From positions 105,440 to 110,936 of the forward strand of contig FR889406.1 in the NCBI GenBank assembly GCA_000432895.1: a DNA stretch of 5,497 nt, given 5' to 3'. Shown here one piece after another: positions 1 to 5,102 of this stretch. The stretch's first letter is position 1, and every line of letters starts with the position of its first letter. Origin of the DNA: Firmicutes bacterium CAG:449 (lineage in GTDB: Bacteria > Bacillota_I > Bacilli_A > RFN20 > CAG-449). The position numbers and the translations under genes are program-made. The notes under the pieces are model-generated. The model did no database searches. It was given only the letters and a program-made list of their open reading frames with translations, and had not been told where the DNA came from.

Positions 1-1352
1 GTTCCATCAACTGCAATAGACATTTTGTCCCTAACAGTTCTTTCCATTCTAGATAAACCAATTCTAAATTGATTTTGAATTAATTCTCCAACACATCTAA
101 TACGTCTATTACCTAAGTGATCAATATCATCAGTATCACCAAAGCCATCCATAACATTCATAAAATATGAAATAGTAGCAATCATATCAGGCATAATAAC
201 GTGATCTAAAGTACAATTTAAATCTGTACCAATAATGTTAGTTACTTTTTCTTTCTTTTCGTTTGTATATACTTTAAGAATATTAACATTTGTATGATCA
301 TCTAGTTTTTGGTTTAAATCTAAAGAAACAGTATGGGCACCATTTTCAAAGAATTTTTCATTTTGTAATTTTAAAACTATTTCTTTTGTTAATTCTGTGC
401 CTTCTGGATAAACAAGTTCACCATCACTGCTAATTAAATCTTCCGCAATAATTCTTCCAACTAAACGATTATAAATTCCAAGTTTTCTATTAAATTTAAA
501 TCTTCCAGCAGGGCCTAAATCATATTGTTTATGTTTTTCTTCAAAGAATCTTGAACGGAAGAATGAAGTAGCACCTTCAGCAGTTGCAGGTTCACCAGGT
601 CTTAAACGCGCATAAATTTCAAGCATTGCATGACCAGGATCTAATTCTTCATTTTCTTTTCCTTCACGTTCTTTATTGATTGTATTAATTAAAGCTTCAT
701 TATCACCAAATAATTCAATCATCTTATCATAGGTTGAAAAACCTAATGCTCTTAATAAAACGGTGATTGACATTTTTCTTAAACGCTCAATTCTAACCCA
801 TAATTGATCTTTTAAATCTGCTTCAAATTGTAACCATGTTCCACGAGCAGGAATTAAATCAGCATTATAACTATATTTACCTGATTTATTATCAAAAACA
901 GATGAGAAATATGCTCCAGGTGAACGAACAATTTGTGAAACAATTGCTCTTTCAGCACCATTAATAATAAATGTTCCTGAATTAGTCATTAATGGGAAAT
1001 CACCCATAAATACTTCACTTTCTTTAATTTCACCAGTAACAGTATTAATTAATCTAAATGTTACTTTTAAAGGAGCAGAAAAAGTTAATCCTCTGATTTT
1101 GCATTCAAGAAAATCATATTGAGGTTTATCTAATCGGCATGAAACATATTCAATAATTAATTGTTCATTTGGGCTTTTAATTGGATAGATGTCTTTAAAA
1201 ACTTCATCTATTCCGTGTTCTTCTAACCAAGCAAAAGATTTTGTTTGAATCTCAACAAGGTTAGGGAGTGGTAGAGTACCGGAAATCTTTGAGAAATCAA
1301 TTCTTCCGTTATGAAGGTACTTAATTTCTTTGTTGTTAATATTTTTACTCAT
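1..1352 (-). CDS. rpoB: RNA polymerase beta subunit, N-terminal part (3' end cut by window edge)
   Basis: This is the beta subunit of DNA-dependent RNA polymerase, which forms one pincer of the catalytic core. About 450 codons are present, and the reading frame is open to the left edge. Hallmark motifs appear in the expected order: WLEEHGIDEVFKDIYPI near residue 34, QIVRSPGAYF near 140, RGTWLQFE near 170, LLRALGF near 197, YARLRPGEPAT near 250, and DDIDHLGNRRIR at about 408-419 followed by GELIQNQFRIGLSRMERTV. These span the protrusion and lobe domains and the start of the fork region. The rifampicin-resistance segment lies about 30-40 residues beyond the edge and cannot be read. The ATG overlaps the upstream methyltransferase stop by one base (TAATG). 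A strong SD (AAGGAGG, 7 bases upstream) lies inside that upstream gene, so translation is probably coupled. All three tryptophans seen are TGG and no in-frame TGA occurs. The identification is secure. Confidence 0.97.
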   Translation of the reverse strand, partial: MSKNINNKEIKYLHNGRIDFSKISGTLPLPNLVEIQTKSFAWLEEHGIDEVFKDIYPIKSPNEQLIIEYVSCRLDKPQYDFLECKIRGLTFSAPLKVTFRLINTVTGEIKESEVFMGDFPLMTNSGTFIINGAERAIVSQIVRSPGAYFSSVFDNKSGKYSYNADLIPARGTWLQFEADLKDQLWVRIERLRKMSITVLLRALGFSTYDKMIELFGDNEALINTINKEREGKENEELDPGHAMLEIYARLRPGEPATAEGATSFFRSRFFEEKHKQYDLGPAGRFKFNRKLGIYNRLVGRIIAEDLISSDGELVYPEGTELTKEIVLKLQNEKFFENGAHTVSLDLNQKLDDHTNVNILKVYTNEKKEKVTNIIGTDLNCTLDHVIMPDMIATISYFMNVMDGFGDTDDIDHLGNRRIRCVGELIQNQFRIGLSRMERTVRDKMSIAVDG

Positions 1353-1969
1353 TAGAAGTCCTCCTTAGTTTTCATTTTTTCTTTGTTAGCGCGATAGATG
1401 TAGAAGCCTTTGTCTCTTTTTAAAAGTGTGCAATTATTAAACACTGAATTAATATATTTTTGGGCAGATTCTGCGCCATGACTTTTTCTTATCACAATAA
1501 ACAAAGAACCATTTTCATTTAAATGCTCATAAGCTTGGCTGAAAATACTATAAATAACCTTCTTACCAGCACGAATAGGTGGATTAGTCACAATATAATC
1601 AAATTGAGATTTAACATTAGAAAAGATATCACTTTCTAAAATATTAACATTAGTTAAATTCCATTTTTTAGCGTTTTCTTGCGCAAGCGTACATGCGCGT
1701 AAGTTAACATCAATAAGCGTGAACATACAACTAGGAAAATTTTTAGCTAATATAAGCCCAATCGTCCCATATCCACATCCTACATCTAAAACTAATCCAT
1801 GTAAATTTTCTTTTAAAAGCACTTTAATCAAGGCTATTGATCCATAATCAACTTCGCCTTTTGAAAAGACACCATTATCAGAAATAAAGGAGTATTTTTC
1901 GTCATTTAAAGAAATAGATATTTCTCTTTTTTTAGATTTTAAATCGTTATTATTGTCAAAATATTGCAT
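1352..1969 (-). CDS. RsmC-like class I SAM-dependent methyltransferase (YbxB type)
   Basis: A probable 16S rRNA guanine-N2 methyltransferase of the RsmC/YbxB family, 205 aa, single-domain as is usual in Firmicutes. Visible motifs: the family N-terminal signature SDNGVFSKGEVDYGS at residues 30-44, the SAM-binding loop LDVGCGYGTIG at 61-71, an acidic residue in LIDVN near 87 (ribose contact), and the catalytic NPPIRAGK at 129-136, which carries the N-P-P motif of N-methyltransferases acting on nucleic acid bases. It sits between rplL and rpoB, the position held by ybxB in Bacillus. The start at 1969 is effectively forced: an in-frame TAA lies four codons upstream with no other start between. 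The SD is badly spaced (see separate entry). The exact rRNA position modified is inferred from the E. coli RsmC homologue (G1207) and is not shown here. Confidence 0.9.
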   Translation of the reverse strand: MQYFDNNNDLKSKKREISISLNDEKYSFISDNGVFSKGEVDYGSIALIKVLLKENLHGLVLDVGCGYGTIGLILAKNFPSCMFTLIDVNLRACTLAQENAKKWNLTNVNILESDIFSNVKSQFDYIVTNPPIRAGKKVIYSIFSQAYEHLNENGSLFIVIRKSHGAESAQKYINSVFNNCTLLKRDKGFYIYRANKEKMKTKEDF

Positions 1970-1987
1970 TCTTAGACATTACTCCTT
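1956..1987 (-). promoter_or_regulatory. Oddly spaced SD with an out-of-frame decoy ATG before the methyltransferase
   Basis: The SD AAGGAG (1982-1987) is 12 bases from the methyltransferase ATG, longer than the usual 5-9. A second ATG at 1977-1979 lies only 2 bases from the SD and opens a seven-codon frame (MSKNAIF) that ends in TGA at 1956-1958, overlapping the first codons of the real gene. Neither spacing is ideal. The arrangement could lower methyltransferase translation, or the short frame could feed ribosomes to the nearby start by reinitiation. The sequence is clear; the regulatory role is inference. Confidence 0.4.
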
Positions 1988-1995
1988 AAAGCGAC

Positions 1996-2026
1996 AAAAA
2001 CCCACCCCATAAATCTGGGGCAGGTT
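1996..2026 (-). terminator. Hairpin in the rplL-methyltransferase spacer (probable attenuator)
   Basis: The arms AACCCACCCCA (1999-2009) and TGGGGCAGGTT (2016-2026, plus-strand letters) form an 11-bp stem with a 6-base loop. In the minus-strand RNA the two non-Watson-Crick positions are G-U wobbles; in the plus-strand RNA they would be C-A mismatches, so the hairpin is built for the operon's direction. A short U run (five, two of them in the stem) follows. Because rpoB lies downstream and no clear new promoter is visible, partial termination or an RNA-processing site is more likely than a full stop. A transcript attenuator between rplL and rpoB is known in E. coli. Confidence 0.7.
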
Positions 2027-2054
2027 TAATTTGTTTTTTTAGTATAAAGTTAAA

Positions 2055-2435
2055 TTATTTAACTTCAACTTCAGCACCAGCTTCAACTAAAGTAGCTTTG
2101 TGTCCTTCAGCTTCAGCAGGAGAGATTTTTTCTTTGATTGTTGCTGGGCAGTTATCAACTAACTTCTTAGCATCAATTAAACCTAAACCTGTGATTGCTT
2201 GAACAGCTTTGATAACTTTAACTTTTTGAGCACCGCATGCTTTTAAGATTAAGTTAACTTCAGCTGGACCTGCAGCTGCAGCTTCTTCTTCAGCTGGAGC
2301 AGCAACAGCACCTGCTACTGGAGCAGCAGCTGTAACACCGAATTCATTTTCGATAGCTTTTACTAAATCGTTTAATTCAACGATAGACATTTCTTTGATA
2401 GAAGCAATAATTTCTTCATTTGTTAATTTTGCCAT
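2055..2435 (-). CDS. rplL: 50S ribosomal protein L7/L12 (bL12)
   Basis: The multicopy stalk protein that recruits and activates translational GTPases on the 50S subunit; 126 aa, normal for the family. Layout: N-terminal dimerisation domain and L10-binding region (residues 1-34), flexible Ala/Pro/Glu hinge (about 35-58), globular C-terminal domain (59-126) with VKVIKAVQAITGLGLIDAKKLV at 72-93. The SD is AAGGAGG followed by the ATG at the usual distance, and the stop is TAA. The gene lies 30 bases after rplJ, its binding partner on the ribosome. Two oddities: the normally conserved Arg of the factor-binding helix (E. coli Arg73) is Gln79 here, and two cysteines (67 and 96) occur in a protein that often has none. 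The identification is secure. Confidence 0.97.
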   Translation of the reverse strand: MAKLTNEEIIASIKEMSIVELNDLVKAIENEFGVTAAAPVAGAVAAPAEEEAAAAGPAEVNLILKACGAQKVKVIKAVQAITGLGLIDAKKLVDNCPATIKEKISPAEAEGHKATLVEAGAEVEVK

Positions 2436-2465
2436 TTTAAATTCCTCCTTAAATAATGATTATGG

Positions 2466-2945
2466 CTATTCTTTTTCAGCGACAGCTTTAACAGCGCAAG
2501 CAAAGTTGCGAACTGGAGCTTGTAAGACTGAGCAAAGCATAGAAAGTAAACCTTCTCTGCCAGGTAATTTTGCAAGTGTCTTAACTTCTTCAGCTGAAAC
2601 GTTTTTACCTTCAACTATACCACCCTTAATAACAAAATTTGGGTGTGTTTTTGCAAATTTTGCAGCTTCCTTAGGTCCAGCAATTGGATCTTCAGCATAA
2701 ATAAATGCATTAGGACCTTCAAGAACTGAAGCAAATCCTTCAACATTTTCAGTTGCACGATGTACAAGTGAATTTTTGAATACGCTACATTTTGCATTAG
2801 ATTTTGCTAATGCTCTTTTTAAACTAGACATTTCAGTAACAGATAATCCACGATATTCTGCTACAATGAAACATTTTGATGCTGATAAAACATCATTAAT
2901 ATGAGCAACTTTAGCCTTTTTAGCCTCTAAAACGTTTTGGTTCAT
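2466..2945 (-). CDS. rplJ: 50S ribosomal protein L10 (uL10)
   Basis: The base of the GTPase stalk: it binds 23S rRNA beside L11 and carries L7/L12 dimers on its C-terminal helix. It is 159 aa, within the bacterial range. The N-terminal rRNA-binding domain shows the family pattern around residues 29-34 (AEYRGL), ALAKSNAKCSVFKNSL at 45-60, and GPNAFIYAEDP at 77-87. The C-terminal helix from about residue 133 (LLSMLCSVLQAPVRNFACAV) is the L7/L12-binding segment; its length suits a few dimers, but the number cannot be read. A strong SD (GGAGGTG, 4 bases before the ATG) sets the start, and the stop is TAG. It is preceded by a 151-base spacer holding an L10-type leader, consistent with autoregulation by the L10-L7/L12 complex. 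Confidence 0.97.
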   Translation of the reverse strand: MNQNVLEAKKAKVAHINDVLSASKCFIVAEYRGLSVTEMSSLKRALAKSNAKCSVFKNSLVHRATENVEGFASVLEGPNAFIYAEDPIAGPKEAAKFAKTHPNFVIKGGIVEGKNVSAEEVKTLAKLPGREGLLSMLCSVLQAPVRNFACAVKAVAEKE

Positions 2946-2957
2946 TTGGCACCTCCT

Positions 2958-3078
2958 CTAAAAATTGTTTTTTTATAGTCAACAATATACAAGAGTAATG
3001 CTTGTCATTATTTATAAATAACTTACTTTACCTCGGCAACATTATTAAGCTAATAGCCGTTGCTGTCTTTGGTATATT
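2958..3078 (-). promoter_or_regulatory. L10 leader: autoregulatory RNA upstream of rplJ
   Basis: Read on the minus strand, the 151-base rplA-rplJ spacer contains the conserved landmarks of the L10 ribosomal-protein leader: CCAAAGACAGC (3062-3072), TTAATA, and GCCGAGGT (3030-3037). The pieces are closed by a GCAAC/GTTGC stem (3059-3063 with 3036-3040). This imitates the 23S rRNA site of L10, so excess L10-L7/L12 complex is expected to bind and repress rplJ-rplL translation. A second small hairpin (ACAAG/CTTGT, 2989-2993 with 3001-3005) lies between this core and the SD. The recognition rests on remembered consensus, not on a covariance-model search; the outer limits are approximate. Confidence 0.8.
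2960..2986 (-). terminator. Weak hairpin plus U run just before the rplJ SD
   Basis: In minus-strand RNA, AUUGUU (2981-2986) can pair with AACAAU (2964-2969) across an 11-base loop, followed by a run of U (2960-2964) that abuts the rplJ SD. It looks like a weak intrinsic terminator at the end of the L10 leader and could make control partly transcriptional. The stem is AT-rich and only 6 bp, so it may be chance in such DNA. Confidence 0.25.
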
Positions 3079-3096
3079 GGAACTATTAAATTAATT

Positions 3097-3783
3097 TTAT
3101 CTTCCTTCAAATGTAAATTTGATTGAAGGGCCCATAACTGTGTGTAATACACAATTTTTAATATAAACACCTTTAACAGATGCTGGGCGAATTTTAAGAA
3201 TTGTTTCACAAACTGTTTTGAGATTGTCAACAACCTTTTCTGCATCAAATGATGCTCTAGCAATTGAGAAGCATAAGTTACCTTCCTTATCAACACGATA
3301 AGAAATTTTACCTGCTTTAATTTCTGTAATTGCTTTTCCGATTTCAGGTGTAACTGTACCTGTTTTTGGGTTAGGCATTAAACCTTTAGGGCCTAAAATA
3401 CGTCCCAATTTACCTAATTCACCCATCATATCAGGTGTAGCAACGATTACATCATAATCGAACCAGTTTTCATTTTTGACTTTCTCTAAAATTTCTTTTC
3501 CACCAACGAAATCTGCACCTGCAGCAGTAGCTTCTTCAGTTTTAGTATTAGTTACAGCCAAAATCTTTTTTGTCTTACCATTTCCGTGTGGGAGTGTTAA
3601 TGTTCCTCTTAATTGTTGGTCAGCTTGTTTAGGATCAACATTTAAACGGAAAGCGACATCAATAGTAGCATCAAATTTAACAGTTGATGTTTCTTTGACT
3701 AATGCACAAGCTTCTTCTAAAGTATAAACTTTTTTTGGATCTACTTTAGCTAATGCAGCTTGGTATTTTTTTCCTTTCTTCAT
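3097..3783 (-). CDS. rplA: 50S ribosomal protein L1 (uL1)
   Basis: The protein of the mobile L1 stalk, which helps release deacylated tRNA from the E site; it is also a translational repressor of its own mRNA in studied bacteria. It has 228 aa, the normal size. Key signatures: RLNVDPKQADQQLRGTLTLP at 46-65, the signature LGRILGPKGLMPNPKTGTVT at 126-145, and the C-terminal segment KGVYIKN...HTVMGPSIKF. A strong SD (AAGGAGG) precedes the ATG, and the stop is TAA. The single tryptophan (residue 107) is TGG. It follows rplK by 42 bases, a spacer filled by an L1-type hairpin that ends exactly at the SD, which suggests self-repression. The identification is secure. Confidence 0.97.
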   Translation of the reverse strand: MKKGKKYQAALAKVDPKKVYTLEEACALVKETSTVKFDATIDVAFRLNVDPKQADQQLRGTLTLPHGNGKTKKILAVTNTKTEEATAAGADFVGGKEILEKVKNENWFDYDVIVATPDMMGELGKLGRILGPKGLMPNPKTGTVTPEIGKAITEIKAGKISYRVDKEGNLCFSIARASFDAEKVVDNLKTVCETILKIRPASVKGVYIKNCVLHTVMGPSIKFTFEGR

Positions 3784-3795
3784 AATTTCCTCCTT

Positions 3796-3822
3796 GTGGT
3801 GTTAACGGGACTTCCCTTCCAC
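3796..3822 (-). promoter_or_regulatory. Putative L1-binding hairpin between rplK and rplA
   Basis: The minus-strand RNA reads GTGGAA, then a GGG-AAGT-CCC hairpin, then GTTAACA and CCAC. Outer GTGG/CCAC arms, an asymmetric internal loop (AA opposite GTTAACA) and an inner stem resemble the L1 site of 23S rRNA, where GUGGGAGG pairs back to ACCAC around an internal loop. The element starts 3 bases after the rplK stop and directly touches the rplA SD (3789-3795), so a bound protein would hide the ribosome site. A second copy of the same design precedes rplK. The structure is visible; L1 binding is inferred from known L1 autoregulation. Confidence 0.65.
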
Positions 3823-3825
3823 TAT

Positions 3826-4242
3826 CTATTTTTCGTCAATAACGATACCCATATTACGGGCAGAACCAGCAACAATTTTCATAGCTGCTTCAACATCGTT
3901 ACAGTTTAAATCAGGTAATTTGTACTCTGCAATTTTTCTTAATTGAGCTTGGCTAATATGACCTACTTTTGTAGTCTTAGCATTACTTGATCCTTTTTTG
4001 ATTCCAGCTTCTTTTAATAATAATCCAGCAACTGGAGCAGTTTTAATAACAAAATCAAATGATTTATCTTCATAAGCAGTAATGATTACTGGGACAACAT
4101 CACCAATTCTGTCACTTGTTTTAGCGTTGAATTCGGTACAAAATTTAGGCATTAAGATACCAGCAGATGCTAGTTTTGGGCCTGGTTTTGCTTGACCGCC
4201 AACGAGTTCAAGTTTTACAACTTTTGCGATTTTCTTACTCAC
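3826..4242 (-). CDS. rplK: 50S ribosomal protein L11 (uL11)
   Basis: A protein of the GTPase-associated centre that binds 23S rRNA helices 43-44 beside L10; 138 aa against a usual 140 or so. Recognisable blocks: GGQAKPGPKLASAGILM at 15-31, EFNAKTSDR near 37-45, VVPVIITAYEDKSFDFVIKT at 49-68, and the C-terminal rRNA-binding domain with KLPDLNCNDVEAAMKIVAGSARNMGI at 108-133. The start is GTG at 4240-4242, supported by AGGAGGT 7 bases upstream; the nearby ATG at 4247-4249 is out of frame. The stop is TAG. The proline-rich loop that most bacteria carry at residues 20-26 (consensus NPxPPVGPALG) is about four residues shorter here, and the PPVGP string is missing. It is the first gene of the operon in this window; no secE or nusG lies upstream. 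Confidence 0.96.
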   Translation of the reverse strand: MSKKIAKVVKLELVGGQAKPGPKLASAGILMPKFCTEFNAKTSDRIGDVVPVIITAYEDKSFDFVIKTAPVAGLLLKEAGIKKGSSNAKTTKVGHISQAQLRKIAEYKLPDLNCNDVEAAMKIVAGSARNMGIVIDEK

Positions 4243-4273
4243 GTGGCATACCTCCTATAAGTTTTTTGTCCGT

Positions 4274-4318
4274 GCTGTGGGATAACGAATTACTATAAGT
4301 AAATAATTCTTCCACTGC
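4274..4318 (-). promoter_or_regulatory. Putative L1-binding hairpin in the rplK leader
   Basis: The minus-strand RNA has GTGGAA (4310-4315), a GAATTA/TAATTC inner stem, GTTATC, then CCAC (4277-4280), with two further GC pairs outside an A-A mismatch (4274-4275 with 4317-4318). The framework GTGGAA-stem-GTTA-(2-3 bases)-CCAC matches the rplK-rplA spacer element, although the inner stem sequence differs completely, which argues for conserved RNA structure. It lies about 20 bases upstream of the rplK SD. By analogy with E. coli, L1 repression at the start of the rplK-rplA unit is expected. Confidence 0.6.
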
Positions 4319-4344
4319 GCAATTTTCATAGCATTAAAGCGCAG
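4315..4344. repeat. Inverted repeat CTGCGC/GCGCAG in the rplK leader
   Basis: A perfect 6-bp GC-rich inverted repeat (4315-4320 and 4339-4344) encloses 18 bases. It stands out in a region otherwise very AT-rich. In the leader RNA it would form a hairpin directly 5' of the L1-type motif, sharing base 4315 and competing with that motif's outer GC extension. It could be a stabilising 5' hairpin, an alternative fold or a protein-binding site; none is shown. Confidence 0.5.
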
Positions 4345-4368
4345 GTCGCAATAACACCATGCTTTGAT

Positions 4369-4398
4369 ATGATATAATAAAGTCAATAGCATTTTCAA
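4369..4398 (-). promoter_or_regulatory. Probable sigma-70 promoter for the rplK operon
   Basis: On the minus strand, a -35 box TTGAAA (4393-4398) and a -10 box TATCAT (4369-4374) are separated by 18 bp, each matching the consensus at five of six positions. The predicted start near 4362 gives a leader of about 120 bases that includes the GC-rich inverted repeat and the L1-type hairpin. In DNA this AT-rich such matches arise easily, but the position is right for the operon's leader. Transcription may also enter from farther right, though the genes there point the other way. Confidence 0.5.
4370..4378 (+). promoter_or_regulatory. Extended -10 element (TGATATAAT), plus strand
   Basis: TGA followed by a perfect TATAAT forms an extended -10 pointing at the plus-strand genes. 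No good -35 lies 16-18 bp upstream, which an extended -10 can tolerate. It overlaps the -10 box of the proposed minus-strand rplK promoter, so polymerase binding would be mutually exclusive. It may be a remnant promoter of the decayed gene that begins near 4510. Confidence 0.4.
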
Positions 4399-4441
4399 GA
4401 AAAAAATAAAGAAATCAAGATTTTATATTAATAGTTTATAA

Positions 4442-4477
4442 AATTACAATTATTTAAGTTTAATAAATTTTGTAATT
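4442..4477. repeat. AT-rich inverted repeat upstream of the pseudogene
   Basis: AATTACAA (4442-4449) and TTGTAATT (4470-4477) are exact inverted copies, with a nested TTATT/AATAA pair (4450-4454 and 4462-4466) and a three-base bulge. It could fold into a hairpin in either strand's transcript. No U run or gene end makes it a convincing terminator. Its base content makes chance plausible. Confidence 0.35.
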
Positions 4478-4503
4478 CATGCAATACTTTAAGTAAAAAA
4501 AGC

Positions 4504-5095
4504 GAGGTTTTATATAGCAGTTTTTTTAATTTAGATAAGAAAAATTTTCAAAAAAGTTTAGATTCTCAAATTTTCATTGATAAATCAATGCTTATTGGAA
4601 AAGTTGATAATTTAATAGAAACAAATGATTGTTTTATGGGCATAACAAAACCTCGTCGCTTTGGTAAAACTATGATAACATCAATGTTAGAAGCATATTA
4701 TTCTAAAGAATGTACATCAAAAAAGTTATTTAAAAATATATAGAAAAAATATTTGATAAAAACTTAAAAAGATTTACAACAACATTTAATCGATTAGATG
4801 AAAATGTGTGATCAGTATTATTGAATGTTTCATATGGTTATGCTAGAAAAGAATATAACTTTTTTAAAGAAGCAAATGAGCAGATTTAATTTTAGTGCCA
4901 TATAGAACAAATAAACCATGAATCATCTTTGAATTAAAAGTTGATTCAAGTTGTCTAAAAGCCATCAAACAAATTAAAGAAAAAGATTATTTAAAATCAT
5001 TTACAAATTATGAAGGAAAGATTTTATTAATAGGAATTAATTTAAATTCTAAAACTAAAAAACATTCTGTTTTAATTGAAGAAATTTATAAATAG
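4504..5095 (+). pseudogene. Decayed AAA-ATPase/PD-(D/E)XK nuclease-like gene (DUF1703 family remnant)
   Basis: Three fragments in three frames match successive parts of the AAA-ATPase-like family with a C-terminal nuclease-type domain. Fragment 1 (4516-4743) has NFQKSLDSQIFIDKSMLI and the nucleotide-binding PRRFGKT (4651-4671), then stops at TAG 4741. Fragment 2 (4743-4889) has the ENV-x-SVLLNVSYGY segment, with TGA at 4809-4811 where the family has Trp. Fragment 3 (about 4880-5095) has ADLILVPYRTNKP, then TGA 4919, IIFELKVD, QIKEKDY and KILLIGI, ending at TAG 5093. The PD-(D/E)XK pattern is visible as Asp (4883) and E-L-K (4931-4939). About 190 codons remain of a family usually around 500-570, so most of the middle is deleted. 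No start codon survives: GAGG at 4504-4507 could be the old SD, and TATAGC at 4513-4518 could be a damaged ATG-AGC. Members are common in anaerobic and host-associated bacteria; their cellular role is not well established. Confidence 0.85.
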
Positions 5096-5102
5096 CTATT
5101 TT

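Noticed and set aside
2395..2700. Plus-strand 101-codon open frame across the rplL-rplJ junction
   Set aside because: It is antisense to two secure ribosomal protein genes, has no SD and no family resemblance; it is a shadow frame.
3045..3296. Minus-strand 83-codon frame covering the end of rplA and the L10 leader
   Set aside because: It is an out-of-frame reading of rplA; its tail simply crosses the leader RNA. The same applies to the minus-strand frames at 2423-2614 and 2615-2797.
3476..3727. Plus-strand 83-codon open frame inside rplA
   Set aside because: It is antisense to the conserved L1 coding sequence, with no ribosome site or recognisable motif.
1..4242. TGA-as-Trp genetic code for the whole window
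   Set aside because: All five Trp codons found in the operon are TGG and no in-frame TGA interrupts any conserved gene; the absence of TGA stops (0 of 5) is too small a sample to argue the reverse. Kept only as a question tied to the pseudogene.
4381..4540. Insertion sequence or integration site at the strand switch
   Set aside because: Only short AT-rich inverted repeats are present; there is no transposase, no paired terminal repeats, no target duplication and no tRNA end.
4516..5095. A functional programmed-frameshift ATPase/nuclease gene
   Set aside because: Three frames, several stops, no start codon and loss of most of the middle domain fit decay, not recoding.
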